Of a DNA stretch of 64,000 nucleotides, positions 18,375-26,987 are shown piece by piece. Source of the stretch: Actinomadura rifamycini DSM 43936 (lineage in GTDB: Bacteria > Actinomycetota > Actinomycetes > Streptosporangiales > Streptosporangiaceae); NCBI RefSeq assembly GCF_000425065.1, contig NZ_KE384301.1, positions 328,084 through 392,083 of the forward strand, in the 5' to 3' direction. The position numbers and the translations under genes were made by a program. A model generated the notes under the pieces. The model ran no database searches and was not told the DNA's origin. It saw only the letters and a list, made by a program, of their open reading frames with translations. Every line of letters starts with the position of its first letter. Position 1 is the stretch's first letter.

Positions 18375-18640
18375 CCCGCGCCCGGTCCCCACCGGGTTCG
18401 TACATCCGTCGAAACCAACGCCCCCTGAAACGCGGACGGGCCTTCGGGCAAGTACTAGCGGGAGACGCGGCGTGTCCGCCCGCGCATGGAGCGGACGGTC
18501 GCGGGAACGGAAACAGACCGGAATCCGCCAAGATCGTCGGCGCGGACAACTTCGGGCCCCGCACCCGCGTCTCTGAAGCATCGCGGAAGCGGCCCGGTGC
18601 CGACCCGGCACCGGAGGTACGCACGGATCGGGGACAAGGG

Positions 18641-20746
18641 ATGACCGAGGTGAGGGACCGCGTGGCCGGACCGGGGACCGGGGACGGCCGCGGCGCGGCC
18701 GGGGGCCGGAGACCGGGCGCGTGGACACGGGTCACGCGGGCCGTGGACGGGCTCGTCGACGCGGCGGTGCTCGCGTTCGCGGCGTGGACCGTCGTCTACC
18801 ACGTGTGCCTGGCGCTCCAGCCGCCGACCTGGGCGATGCTGGCGTGCTGGGCGACGGTGTCGGCGGCCGGGACCGCCGTGTGGTTCCGCCTCCCGGCGGG
18901 ACGCCCGCTGTGGGACGACCGCGTCGCGGCGGCGGCCGTGCACCGGGTCCTGGCGGGCGTCGCCGTCGCGGCCGCGGTGGCGGCGGGGACGAGCGCGGGC
19001 CTGCACGGGGAGGGCGTCCCGTGGTGGTGCACGTGGGCGGCGGGCGCGGTCAGCGTCGCGGCGACCGCGGCGGCGCTGCTGCGCCGCCCCGCCGAGCGGG
19101 CCGGGGGCGCGGACGGGGACGGCGGCGGGCGGCCCCGCGGGGACGGGGCACGCGGCGAAGCCGGGGACCGCGGCGATGAGGAGGCCGCCCGGTGGGGCAC
19201 GCCGCTCGCGCTGCTCACCGGGGCCGGGCTCGCGGTCGCGTCGCTGTTCGTCCTCAACTCCGACGGGGACGACGCCTACTTCGTGTCCCGGTCGGTGGCG
19301 ACGGCCGAGACGGGCCGCATCCCCATGAACGACGTCATCTTCACCCGGGGTGCCACCGACCCGATCGCCGGGGAGCCCCCGGTGTCGTCGATCGAGGTGT
19401 TCGCCGGAGCGCTCGCACGGATCCTCGGCGTGCCCGGCGCGTCGTTCGTCTGGTACGTGCTGCTGCCGGCGGTCACGTTCCTGGCGGTCTGGGCGCTGTG
19501 GCGCCTCGTGCGGGCGTGGGCGCCGCGCCGCGCCGCGCTCTGCCTCGCCGTCGGCGTCGTCTACCTGCTGTGGACGGGCCTGAGCCCGGCGTCGCTCGGC
19601 TCGTTCCACCTGCTGCGGATGTGGCAGGGCAAGGCGGTGCTGGTGTCGCTGCTCGTCCCGCTGCTGTTCGCCTATCTGACGCACTGGGCGGAACGGCGCA
19701 CCCGGCGCGACCTCGTGCTGCTGGGCGCCGCCGGCGTCGCGGCGGTGGGGCTGACCTCGACGGCCGCGTTCGTGGTGTCGCTGGTCGTGCTCGCGGCGGC
19801 CGCGCCGCTCGTCGTCGCCGGACGGGTCCGGACGGGCCTGGCGGCGTGCGCGGCGATGGCGTACCCGGTCGCGGCCGGCCTCGCGGTCATCCTGCTGTAC
19901 GACAGCGTGTCGGTGCACGGCACCGTCCACGACGCCCCGGCCAGTTACCGGGCCGTCCTGCTGTACGCCGCCCTGGGGGTGCTGGCCGGGTGCGCGCTGT
20001 GGCTCGGGCCGTGGACGGTCCGGCCCGGCGTGCCCGCGCTGATCTGCGGGGGCGCCGCCGCGCTGCTGACGCTGCTGATCCTGCCGGGGGTGCTGGCGCT
20101 CGCCGCCGACGTCACCGGCGCCGGGCAGGTGCTGTGGCGGACGATGTGGCTGGTGCCCGCGCCCGCGCTGATCGGCCTGCTCGCCGCCGTGCGGCTCCCC
20201 GGCGCGGTGCGCCCGCGGATCTCCGGCCGGGGCGCGCGGGCCGCCGCGGCCGGCGCGCCCGCGGCCGTCCTGGCCGCCGCGATCGTCGTGGGCGGAACCC
20301 CGGTCTGGGCGGAGTCGAACGGGTCGGTGCTCGCGGACCGGCCGTCCTGGAAGGCGTACCCGGCCCATCTGGGGACGGCGCGCGAGGTCGTCGAGGCGGC
20401 CGGGCCGGGCGGGATCGTGCTGATGCCGGGCCGGTACATGCGGCTCGTCCCGCTGCTGACCACCGAGACGCACGCGGTGAACCCGAACTCGCACTACCTG
20501 TCGATGCTGCCCGCGCCGGAACGGGCGATCCACGACCGGGAGCTGCTGTCGGCGGCCGTCCGGTCGGCGCGGAGCGAGAAGCCCGCCCCGGCGGAGGTCG
20601 CGGAGGCGCTGCGGCGCCTGGACGTCCGGGTGGCGTGCGCGTACCGGCGGGACGGGCGCGGCCTGCACCTCCTGCAAGCCGCCGGGTACGGCGGCGCGCG
20701 GCGCATCGGCTCGCTTGCGTGCGTTTTCCCAGGTGGCGGCCGGTAG
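18641..20746 (+). CDS. Large polytopic membrane protein, DUF6077-like
   Basis: 701 residues with about 13 hydrophobic helices. Between residues 150 and 190 is a charged Gly/Asp-rich cytoplasmic loop. After the helix near 195-210 comes an extracytoplasmic motif DGDDAYFVSRSVATAETGRIPMND, followed by IFTRGATDP. The last 130 residues form a soluble domain (LMPGRYMRLVPLLTTETHAVNPNSHYL and so on). This layout is like GT-C fold glycosyltransferases, whose acidic first loop binds lipid-linked donors, but I recognise only the DUF6077-type composition and cannot state a reaction. SD AAGGG is close to the ATG. Confidence 0.75.
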   Translation: MTEVRDRVAGPGTGDGRGAAGGRRPGAWTRVTRAVDGLVDAAVLAFAAWTVVYHVCLALQPPTWAMLACWATVSAAGTAVWFRLPAGRPLWDDRVAAAAVHRVLAGVAVAAAVAAGTSAGLHGEGVPWWCTWAAGAVSVAATAAALLRRPAERAGGADGDGGGRPRGDGARGEAGDRGDEEAARWGTPLALLTGAGLAVASLFVLNSDGDDAYFVSRSVATAETGRIPMNDVIFTRGATDPIAGEPPVSSIEVFAGALARILGVPGASFVWYVLLPAVTFLAVWALWRLVRAWAPRRAALCLAVGVVYLLWTGLSPASLGSFHLLRMWQGKAVLVSLLVPLLFAYLTHWAERRTRRDLVLLGAAGVAAVGLTSTAAFVVSLVVLAAAAPLVVAGRVRTGLAACAAMAYPVAAGLAVILLYDSVSVHGTVHDAPASYRAVLLYAALGVLAGCALWLGPWTVRPGVPALICGGAAALLTLLILPGVLALAADVTGAGQVLWRTMWLVPAPALIGLLAAVRLPGAVRPRISGRGARAAAAGAPAAVLAAAIVVGGTPVWAESNGSVLADRPSWKAYPAHLGTAREVVEAAGPGGIVLMPGRYMRLVPLLTTETHAVNPNSHYLSMLPAPERAIHDRELLSAAVRSARSEKPAPAEVAEALRRLDVRVACAYRRDGRGLHLLQAAGYGGARRIGSLACVFPGGGR

Positions 20747-20834
20747 TAAGGGCCGACCACCTGCTTCGCCCGTTTGACCGCCCTTTACCCGGGCATCGGC
20801 GTGTCGTTCGATCCGACGCACGTTGGAGGATGAC

Positions 20835-21467
20835 ATGTCGACCGTGGTGATGGTCGTCATCGCCGTGATCATCGTCGCCGCCGCGGTCGCCGCGGTCGCG
20901 TTCCTGGGCCGGACCCGGGCGCGCACCCGGCGGCTGCGGCGGCGCTTCGGCCCCGAGTACGACCGGGCCGTGCAGCGCCACGGCGGCCGGGCGGCCGCCG
21001 AGGAGGACCTGCTCGGCCGCGAGCGCAAGCACCGCGAGCTGGAGCTGCGCGAGCGGGAGCCGCAGCGCCGCGAGGAGTTCCGCGCGCGGTGGGTCGGCGT
21101 CCAGGAGCGGTTCGTGGACGCGCCCGTCCAGGCCGTCGAGGAGGCCGACGACCTCGTCCGGGTGGTGATGGGCGAGCGCGGCTACCCGACGCGCGGTTTC
21201 GAGGACCAGATCGCCCACCTGTCGGTGGAGCACGCCCGGACGCTGGACCACTACCGCAGCGCGCACGCCATCGGCGGGAAGGCCGCGGCAGGCGAGGCGT
21301 CGACCGAGGAGCTGCGGCAGGCGATGGTGCACTACCGCGCCCTGTTCGAGGACCTGCTGAGGGCGCCCGGCGAGGACCGCCGCGCCGCCCCCGCCGCCCC
21401 CGCGGCGCCCGCCGGGGAGGCGGTCGCGGAACCGGCCGCCGGTCCTGCCCGAGACCCGAGGAGGTGA
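20835..21467 (+). CDS. Membrane-anchored hypothetical protein with a helical domain shared with the next gene
   Basis: 210 residues: one N-terminal transmembrane helix (residues 3-25, VVMVVIAVIIVAAAVAAVAFL), then a highly charged helix rich in Arg/Glu (RKHRELELREREPQRREEF), then a helical domain beginning FRARWVGVQERFVDAPVQAVEEADDLV and ending MVHYRALFEDLL. The tail is Ala/Pro-rich. The domain FVD-P-AV-ADDLV...YR-LF is repeated in the neighbouring protein. GGAGGATGAC precedes the ATG at 20835. The gene is four bases from the next one and ends before a strong terminator shared by both. Function unknown; a membrane-tethered scaffold or adaptor is possible. Confidence 0.75.
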   Translation: MSTVVMVVIAVIIVAAAVAAVAFLGRTRARTRRLRRRFGPEYDRAVQRHGGRAAAEEDLLGRERKHRELELREREPQRREEFRARWVGVQERFVDAPVQAVEEADDLVRVVMGERGYPTRGFEDQIAHLSVEHARTLDHYRSAHAIGGKAAAGEASTEELRQAMVHYRALFEDLLRAPGEDRRAAPAAPAAPAGEAVAEPAAGPARDPRR

Positions 21468-21471
21468 CCCG

Positions 21472-22347
21472 ATGGTGCACAGGCGATCCGACGCTCCGGC
21501 CCCGGGCGGGCCGGTCACCGAGGACGAGCGCGCCCGCGCCGCCGGCACGGCCGATCCGGGCGTGGCGGGCGACACGCACGTCGCGGGCCCGCGTTCCACC
21601 CCGGCCCGGCCGGCCGAGGCCGCACGGCCCGCGCCGCCCCGGCCCGCCGGCGCGCCCCGCGACGGCGGGACCGCCGCCGGCCCGGACACCAGGCCCGATG
21701 CCCGGCCCGGAACCGCGCCGGACGCGTCACCCGGCCGATCCCCCGCCGGCACCCCCGCCGGATCTCCCGGCGGCGCGCCCGGCCGCGCGCCCGGCCAATC
21801 CCCCGGCGGGGCGCCCGGCCAATCCCCCGGCGGGGCGCCCGGCCGGTCCACCGGCGGCACCCCCAGCGGGTCTCCCGGCGGGGCGCCCGGCCGGTCGCCC
21901 GGCGAGGCGCCCGGCCGATCCCCCGCCGGCACCACCGGCGGGTCCCCCGGCGGGACGCACGGTCGGTTCGCCGGCGGGGCGGCCGAAGCGGGGGCGGACG
22001 CGGGGCGCGGCCTCGAGAAGTCCGGCGGGCCGGAGGGGGCCGCGGGGGCGCCCGCGCCCGACCGGCTGCTGGAGCCGGCGGAGGCCGACCGGCTCCGCGC
22101 CCGCTTCCGGGAGCTCCAGGCGGCGTTCGTCGACGACCCGCGCACGGCCGTCCGGGACGCGGACGGCCTCGTGACCGAGGCCGCCGACGCTCTCGCCCGC
22201 GCGCTGGCCGGCCGCCGCGAGGCCCTCGCCGGCGGCCTCGGCACAGGCACGGGTCCGGACGCGGACGCCGGCGGGCCCGACACCGAGCGGCTGCGGCTCG
22301 CCCTGCGCGCCTACCGCGACCTTCTCGACCGCGTCGCCGGGCTCTGA
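21472..22347 (+). CDS. Hypothetical protein with eight-residue Gly/Pro repeats and shared helical domain
   Basis: 291 residues, no membrane segment. Residues 1-85 are disordered and Pro/Ala-rich; residues about 90-170 consist of imperfect copies of GGAPGRSP; residues 195-291 form a helical domain, FRELQAAFVDDPRTAVRDADGLV to LRAYRDLLDRVAGL, that aligns with the upstream protein (FVD-P--AV--AD-LV and YR-L). The pair therefore looks like a duplication in which one copy is membrane-anchored and the other carries an extended flexible arm. SD GAGGTG precedes the ATG. No enzymatic motif is visible. Confidence 0.7.
   Translation: MVHRRSDAPAPGGPVTEDERARAAGTADPGVAGDTHVAGPRSTPARPAEAARPAPPRPAGAPRDGGTAAGPDTRPDARPGTAPDASPGRSPAGTPAGSPGGAPGRAPGQSPGGAPGQSPGGAPGRSTGGTPSGSPGGAPGRSPGEAPGRSPAGTTGGSPGGTHGRFAGGAAEAGADAGRGLEKSGGPEGAAGAPAPDRLLEPAEADRLRARFRELQAAFVDDPRTAVRDADGLVTEAADALARALAGRREALAGGLGTGTGPDADAGGPDTERLRLALRAYRDLLDRVAGL
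21742..21975 (+). repeat. In-frame 24-base repeat coding GGAPGRSP
   Basis: About nine imperfect copies of a 24-base unit (ggcggggcgcccggccgatc-like) encode eight-residue variants GGAPGRSP, GQSPGGAP, GEAPGRSP and GGTPSGSP. Two central copies are nearly identical, indicating recent duplication by slippage. Copy number probably varies between strains. Confidence 0.75.
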
Positions 22348-22360
22348 CCGCCCCCCGCAC

Positions 22361-22401
22361 CGGCGGGCGCCCCGTGCTCCCACGGGGCGCCCGCCGCTTT
22401 T
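22361..22401 (+). terminator. Rho-independent terminator after the two-gene unit
   Basis: A perfect 16-base stem, starting CGGCGGGCGCCCCGTG with loop CTCC, followed by CTTTT. It ends the transcript of the 20835-22347 pair. Confidence 0.85.
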
Positions 22402-22486
22402 CGGTCCGCGGGGCGCCTCGTCAAAGCACCGCCCCACGGTGAATACTGAATCCCGTTCGGTTAGCCCCGGGAGTGGAGGATCAACG

Positions 22487-23896
22487 GTGTCCGACGAGTT
22501 CTCGATGACCATCGACGGCCGGGCGGTGGACGCGCCCGCCACCTTCGGCGTGATCGACCCCGCCACGGGCGAGGTGGCGGAGCAGGCCCCCGACGCGTCC
22601 CGGGAGCAGCTGGACGCGGCGATGGACTCGGCGCGGGCCGCGTACGCCGAGTGGCGCCGGGACGAGTCCGTCCGGCGGGAGGCGCTGCGGGCCGCCGCCG
22701 ACCTGATGTTCGCCAAGTCCGAGGAGATCGGCCGCGTCATCACGCTGGAGCAGGGCAAGCCGCTCGCCGACGCGACGATGGAGGTCGTCGGGGCGGGCGT
22801 CTGGCTCAAGTACTTCGCGGACCTGGAACTGCCCGTCGAGGTGATCCAGGACGACGACAACGCGCGCGTCGAGGTGCTGCGGCGGCCGATGGGCGTGGTC
22901 GCGGCGATCACCCCGTGGAACTTCCCGCTGCTGCTGGCGACCTGGAAGATCGCGCCCGCGCTGCTGGCGGGCAACACGATGGTCCTCAAGCCGTCGCCGT
23001 TCACCCCGCTGTCGAGCCTGAAGCTCGGCGCGGAGCTGCGCGACGTCCTGCCGCCCGGCGTGCTCAACGTGGTGACCGGCGGCGACGAGCTGGGCGCCTG
23101 GATGACCGCGCACGACGTCCCCCGCAAGATCAGCTTCACCGGCAGCGTCGCCACCGGCAAGCGGGTCGCCGCGGCGGCCGCGCCCGACCTCAAGCGGGTG
23201 ACGCTGGAGCTGGGCGGCAACGACCCGGCGATCCTGCTGGACGACGCCGACCCGGCCGCGGTCGCCGACCGGCTGTTCGGCGGCGCCTTCCAGAACAACG
23301 GCCAGGTCTGCTCGGCGATCAAGCGGGTGTACGCGCCGGACGCGCTGTACGACGACGTCGTGGACGCCCTCGCCGAGCGCGCGAAGGCCGCCAAGGTCGG
23401 ACCCGGCACGCAGGAGGGCGTCCAGTACGGGCCCATCAACAACAAGCCGCAGTTCGAGCGGGTCGGGGAGCTGGTCGCCGACGCCATCGCCGGGGGCGCC
23501 CGCGCCGCGGCGGGCGGCGCGCCGATCGACGGGCCGGGATACTTCTTCCAGCCGACGATCCTCGCCGACGTCTCCGACGGCACCAGGATCGTGGACGAGG
23601 AGCAGTTCGGCCCCGCGCTGCCGGTGATCCGCTACAGCGACCTGGACGAGGCGGTCGACCGCGCCAACGGCACGCACTTCGGCCTGTCCGGCTCGGTGTG
23701 GAGCGCCGACGCCGACCGCGCCGCCGAGGTCGCGGGACGCCTGGAGTGCGGCACCGCCTGGGTCAACACCCACCTCGCGCTCGCGCCGAACCAGCCGTTC
23801 GGCGGGTTCAAGTGGAGCGGCCTCGGCGTCGAGAACGGGACGTGGGGCCTCCAGGCGTTCACCGAGCTCCAGGTGGTGCACCGCTCGAAGCTCTGA
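22487..23896 (+). CDS. Aldehyde dehydrogenase family protein
   Basis: NAD(P)-dependent oxidation of an aldehyde to a carboxylate, 469 residues, cytosolic. Cofactor-binding ITPWNFPLLL near residue 140, general-base Glu in LELGGNDP near 242, and nucleophile Cys in NNGQVCSAIK near 276. The C-terminus has FGGFKWSGLGVENG. Similarity is closest to the medium-chain/succinate-semialdehyde-like group. GTG 22487 is chosen because GGAGG precedes it by seven bases; an ATG at 22439 is upstream without support. It stands alone between a terminator and the next promoter region, so substrate is not indicated by context. Confidence 0.92.
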   Translation: MSDEFSMTIDGRAVDAPATFGVIDPATGEVAEQAPDASREQLDAAMDSARAAYAEWRRDESVRREALRAAADLMFAKSEEIGRVITLEQGKPLADATMEVVGAGVWLKYFADLELPVEVIQDDDNARVEVLRRPMGVVAAITPWNFPLLLATWKIAPALLAGNTMVLKPSPFTPLSSLKLGAELRDVLPPGVLNVVTGGDELGAWMTAHDVPRKISFTGSVATGKRVAAAAAPDLKRVTLELGGNDPAILLDDADPAAVADRLFGGAFQNNGQVCSAIKRVYAPDALYDDVVDALAERAKAAKVGPGTQEGVQYGPINNKPQFERVGELVADAIAGGARAAAGGAPIDGPGYFFQPTILADVSDGTRIVDEEQFGPALPVIRYSDLDEAVDRANGTHFGLSGSVWSADADRAAEVAGRLECGTAWVNTHLALAPNQPFGGFKWSGLGVENGTWGLQAFTELQVVHRSKL

Positions 23897-24098
23897 CCCG
23901 GCCGACCCGCCGCCGCCCGCCGCCGCGCCGCGGGCGGCGGCGCCGGGCGGACGGGGTGCGGGCCCGGTCCGCGCCGCTTGCGCGGAAGGTCACGACTTCG
24001 AGTCCGGAAAGTGATATGTCCGCTACTGGCGGTCCGGGGGCCGGCCACCGACACTTGATCAACGGGGGCCGAGCAGCACAGCCGACCGCGGAGGACGA

Positions 24099-24848
24099 AT
24101 GCACACGTGGGACGTCATGCGCCAGGACGACAACGGCAACCGGGTCCACATGGCGGCGCACGACTCCCGGATCTCCGCGCTCGCCCACGTGCTGGCGATG
24201 GAAAGCGGCGTCCGGCACAAGCAGACGTACTGGGTCGACGGCCCGGCGAGCCCGGTCGTCCGGACGAACCGGGACCTGTACCTGGTGTTCCTGCACCTCG
24301 GGCAGGAGGCGCGGGCGGCGTCCTGGTCGCTGTCGGCGTTCCTGCGCGCCCTGTGGAAGGTGAGCGTCCCGCTCCGCGACCGGACGGACCTGGAGCCCGA
24401 CGACGTCGCGGCGATGTTCTCCGCCGCCGCGACCGTGCCGCCCGCCCCGTTCGACCCCGCGTGGAGCGCCCGGGACCTCGCGCTCCCGGGTCCCGAGCCC
24501 GGCGGGTACGCCGACTGGGAACGGGTCGTCCTCTCGCAGGTCGCCGACCTGGAGGACTTCCTCGCCGCCCCGCCCGGCCCGCGGGCCCGGTTCGGCGTGG
24601 ACGCGCCTCGCCCGCCGGGTTCCGGGGCCCGCGCGACGCCCGCCCGCTGGTACAACTTCGACCCGGCGACCTACCTGGAGTGCGCGGTCGCCGGGAGCCT
24701 CGGCGGCTGGGACGCCGCGGACGGGGCGCGGGTGCCGCTGCCGGCCGCGCCCGGCGCCCCGGCCGTCCGGTCCTACGTCCGGGAGATCCGTGCGATGAGC
24801 TGGGCCGAGCTGGCCCGGATCGCCGTGTGCGGGCAGGTGTACGAGTAG
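24099..24848 (+). CDS. Hypothetical protein with SPOR-like N-terminal motif
   Basis: 249 residues. The first 50 residues, WDVMRQDDNGNRVHMAAHDSRISALAHVLAME followed by HKQTYWV, resemble a short conserved actinobacterial module with a beta-alpha-beta layout. Its spacing resembles SPOR domains, but the peptidoglycan-binding role is only a guess. The remainder (WERVVLSQVADLEDFLAAPP, WYNFDPATYLECAVAGSLGGW) is not recognised. No signal peptide or membrane helix is seen, so it is probably cytosolic. GGAGGACGA lies directly upstream of the ATG. It is followed by an AraC gene 62 bases downstream on the same strand. Confidence 0.7.
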   Translation: MHTWDVMRQDDNGNRVHMAAHDSRISALAHVLAMESGVRHKQTYWVDGPASPVVRTNRDLYLVFLHLGQEARAASWSLSAFLRALWKVSVPLRDRTDLEPDDVAAMFSAAATVPPAPFDPAWSARDLALPGPEPGGYADWERVVLSQVADLEDFLAAPPGPRARFGVDAPRPPGSGARATPARWYNFDPATYLECAVAGSLGGWDAADGARVPLPAAPGAPAVRSYVREIRAMSWAELARIAVCGQVYE

Positions 24849-24910
24849 CGCCCCGGTCCGGCGGGCCGCGCGGCCGGGGACCGTCGGTCCCGGGTGGTAG
24901 TAGTGGGGGC

Positions 24911-25771
24911 ATGAGCGAGAGGCCGGTCGCGATCTCCGACCGGGGCGGCTGGTGCCTGGCCGCGGGGCGCCCGCACCCGGCCCTCCGCCCGTTCCTGCGC
25001 TCCTACGCGGGCTACTGGGAGACGGAGGCCCTCCCCTCCCGGATGCGCACCCTGCCGACCCGCACCGTCGTCGTGATCTTCAATCTGGGCCCGCCGATGT
25101 TCCTGCGGACCCCCGACCCGTCCGGCGGGAACCGCGACTTCGGCTCGTTCGCCGCGGGCATGTACGACGGCCCCGGCCTGTACGAGCACCCGGGCGGGCA
25201 GCTCGGCGTCCAGCTCGACCTCACGCCGCTCGGCGCCTACACGCTGCTCGGCGTGCCGATGGCGCGGCTGGCCAACTCCGCCGCCGACCTGCCCGACCTG
25301 CTCGGCCCGAGCGCCGCCGCCCTCACCGGCCGGCTCGCCGGGACGCCCGGCTGGGGCGACCGGTTCGACCTGCTCGACGCCTACCTGCTGCGCCGCCTCG
25401 AGACCGGGCCCGTCCCCGATCCGGAGGTGCGGCGCGCGTGGGACCTGCTCCTGCGCAGCGGCGGCACCGCCGGCGTCGCCGAACTCGCCGCCGACGTCGG
25501 CTGGAGCCGCAAGCACCTGACGCACCGGTTCCGCGAGCAGGCCGGGCTCCCGCCCAAGGTCATGGGCCGGGTGCTGCGGTTCGAGCGCGCCGTCGGGATG
25601 CTGGCGCGCGGCGGCGACCTGGCCGCCACCGCGTCAGCCTGCGGCTACTACGACCAGGCGCACCTCAACCGCGAGTTCCGAACGCTCGCCGGCTGCACCC
25701 CGACCACCCTCCGCGCCGAGGGCGCCGAACCGCAGCTCCTCACAAGCGGCGACGCCCCCAGCCCGCCCTGA
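24911..25771 (+). CDS. AraC family transcriptional regulator
   Basis: 286 residues. The N-terminal domain (residues 10-160) resembles the DUF6597/HTH-AraC sensor group: HPALRPFLRSYAGYWE and VQLDLTPLGAYTLLGVPM. The double HTH lies at about 190-275: VAELAADVGWSRKHLTHRFREQAGLPPKVMGRVLRFERA, then YYDQAHLNREFRTLAGCTPTTL. It probably senses a small ligand and controls a nearby or dispersed gene; the target is not evident. Its 3' end faces the LLM oxidoreductase across a repeat-rich gap. Confidence 0.9.
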   Translation: MSERPVAISDRGGWCLAAGRPHPALRPFLRSYAGYWETEALPSRMRTLPTRTVVVIFNLGPPMFLRTPDPSGGNRDFGSFAAGMYDGPGLYEHPGGQLGVQLDLTPLGAYTLLGVPMARLANSAADLPDLLGPSAAALTGRLAGTPGWGDRFDLLDAYLLRRLETGPVPDPEVRRAWDLLLRSGGTAGVAELAADVGWSRKHLTHRFREQAGLPPKVMGRVLRFERAVGMLARGGDLAATASACGYYDQAHLNREFRTLAGCTPTTLRAEGAEPQLLTSGDAPSPP

Positions 25772-25935
25772 CGCCACCGCGCACGAACCGAACTCCACCA
25801 CCGCGCCGCTCCCAGACGCCCTGGCGCCACCGAACTCCGCTGGGCCCGAGCCGAATTTCGCCGCCACGCCGCACCCGGCCGCCCTGACACCACCGCGCGA
25901 ACCGAGCCCCGCCGCGCGCGAGCCGAACCCCGCCA
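25765..25935. repeat. Degenerate intergenic repeat between convergent genes
   Basis: Three imperfect copies of a unit beginning gccctgacgccaccg (near 25765, 25818 and 25880), interleaved with five variants of gaaccgaactccgccg (near 25785, 25829, 25847, 25899 and 25920). Period is about 55-60 bases. No reading frame here has convincing coding character. The block fills the gap between the AraC gene and the LLM oxidoreductase. Confidence 0.55.
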
Positions 25936-26003
25936 TGCCGCTCTCGGCGCGTCCGCCGCGCCGCGGGCGCCGGGCGTGCCTTGCGCCGCGGTTCCGGGGC
26001 TCC

Positions 26004-26873
26004 TCAGCCGCCGGTTCCGTGCTCGGCGGCGATCGCCTCGAACACGGCCATGTCGGCGTCCCACCGCGTTCCGAGCCTGGGCCAGTGCAGCACGATGTCG
26101 GTGACGCCGAGTTCGGCGTACCGCCCCGCCAGGTCGGCGAACGCCTGCGGCGACTCCAGCCACGGCTCGTCGGTGAATCCCGTCAGCAGGACGCGGTCGC
26201 GCGCCTCCCGCCCCTCCGCCTCGCACGCGGCGCCCAGCGCGTCCAGCCGGGACCGGACGACCTCGTCCGGCGCGCGGCCCGGGGCGACGGCGGTGGTGAC
26301 CCATCCGGCGCCGTGCCGGGCCGCCACGCGCATCCCGCGCGGCCCGTCCGCCGCGATCAGGAACGGGACGCGCGGCCGCTGCACGCATCCGGGCTCCGTC
26401 ACGACCTCGCGGGACGAGTAGTACTCGCCCTCGACGGTGGTCTCGGGTCCGCGCAGGAGCCGGTCCAGCAGCCCGACCCATTCGGCGAACCGGGCGGCGC
26501 GTTCGGCGCGCGTCCACTCGGGGCCGCCGAGGACGCCCGCGTCCGACGTCCGGTTCGTCCCGCCCGACCCGATCCCGACGGTGAGCCGCCCGCCGCTCAC
26601 GTGGTCGATCGTCTTGATCGCGTGCGCGGTGGGCACCGGGTGGCGGAAGTTCGGCGACGTCACCATCGTCCCGAGGCGCACCCGGGACGTCACGGCGGCC
26701 GCGGCGGCGAGCGTGGTGTAGGCGTCGTACCAGGGCGTCGCGCCGCGCCAGGCGAGGTGGTCGTACACCCAGGCGTGGTGGAACCCCAGTTCCTCGGCGC
26801 GCCGCCACGTCTCCCCCGCCTCCGGCCAGGACTGCATGGGCCACACCACCGTGCCGATCCGAGGTCCGCTCAC
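26004..26873 (-). CDS. LLM class (F420-type) oxidoreductase
   Basis: 289 residues, luciferase-like TIM barrel. Recognisable segments: WRRAEELGFHHAWVYDHLAWRG near residue 25, LGTMVTSPNFRHPVPTAHAIKTIDHVSGGRLTVGIGSGG at 70-110, and PRVPFLIAADGPRGMRVAARHGAGWVT near 165-195. Such proteins use reduced F420 or FMN; the GIGSGG and the N-terminal length favour the F420-type, but the cofactor is not proven by sequence. GTG 26873 has GGAAGGAG upstream. No partner genes suggest a substrate. Confidence 0.87.
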   Translation of the reverse strand: MSGPRIGTVVWPMQSWPEAGETWRRAEELGFHHAWVYDHLAWRGATPWYDAYTTLAAAAAVTSRVRLGTMVTSPNFRHPVPTAHAIKTIDHVSGGRLTVGIGSGGTNRTSDAGVLGGPEWTRAERAARFAEWVGLLDRLLRGPETTVEGEYYSSREVVTEPGCVQRPRVPFLIAADGPRGMRVAARHGAGWVTTAVAPGRAPDEVVRSRLDALGAACEAEGREARDRVLLTGFTDEPWLESPQAFADLAGRYAELGVTDIVLHWPRLGTRWDADMAVFEAIAAEHGTGG

Positions 26874-26987
26874 CGGCTCTCCTTCCGTTCGCCGCGGGCG
26901 CCCCGCCGCGGAGCGCCGCACCCATGAGATCACGAACCGGCGCCCCGCCCGTCCGGCGGCGGACCGGCCCGGGTCGGCGGGCGCGGG

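Noticed and set aside
18384..18400. Small hairpin after the ABC exporter ATPase
   Set aside because: Only a six-base stem and no T-tract; too weak to call a terminator.
20112..22283. Minus-strand 723-codon frame of Pro/Arg/Ala across the repeat protein
   Set aside because: Pure low-complexity antisense; two plus-strand genes with ribosome sites explain the DNA.
25634..25936. Gly/Ser/Phe repeat protein on the minus strand in the AraC-LLM gap
   Set aside because: Overlaps the well-supported AraC gene and derives its repeats from the intergenic DNA repeat.
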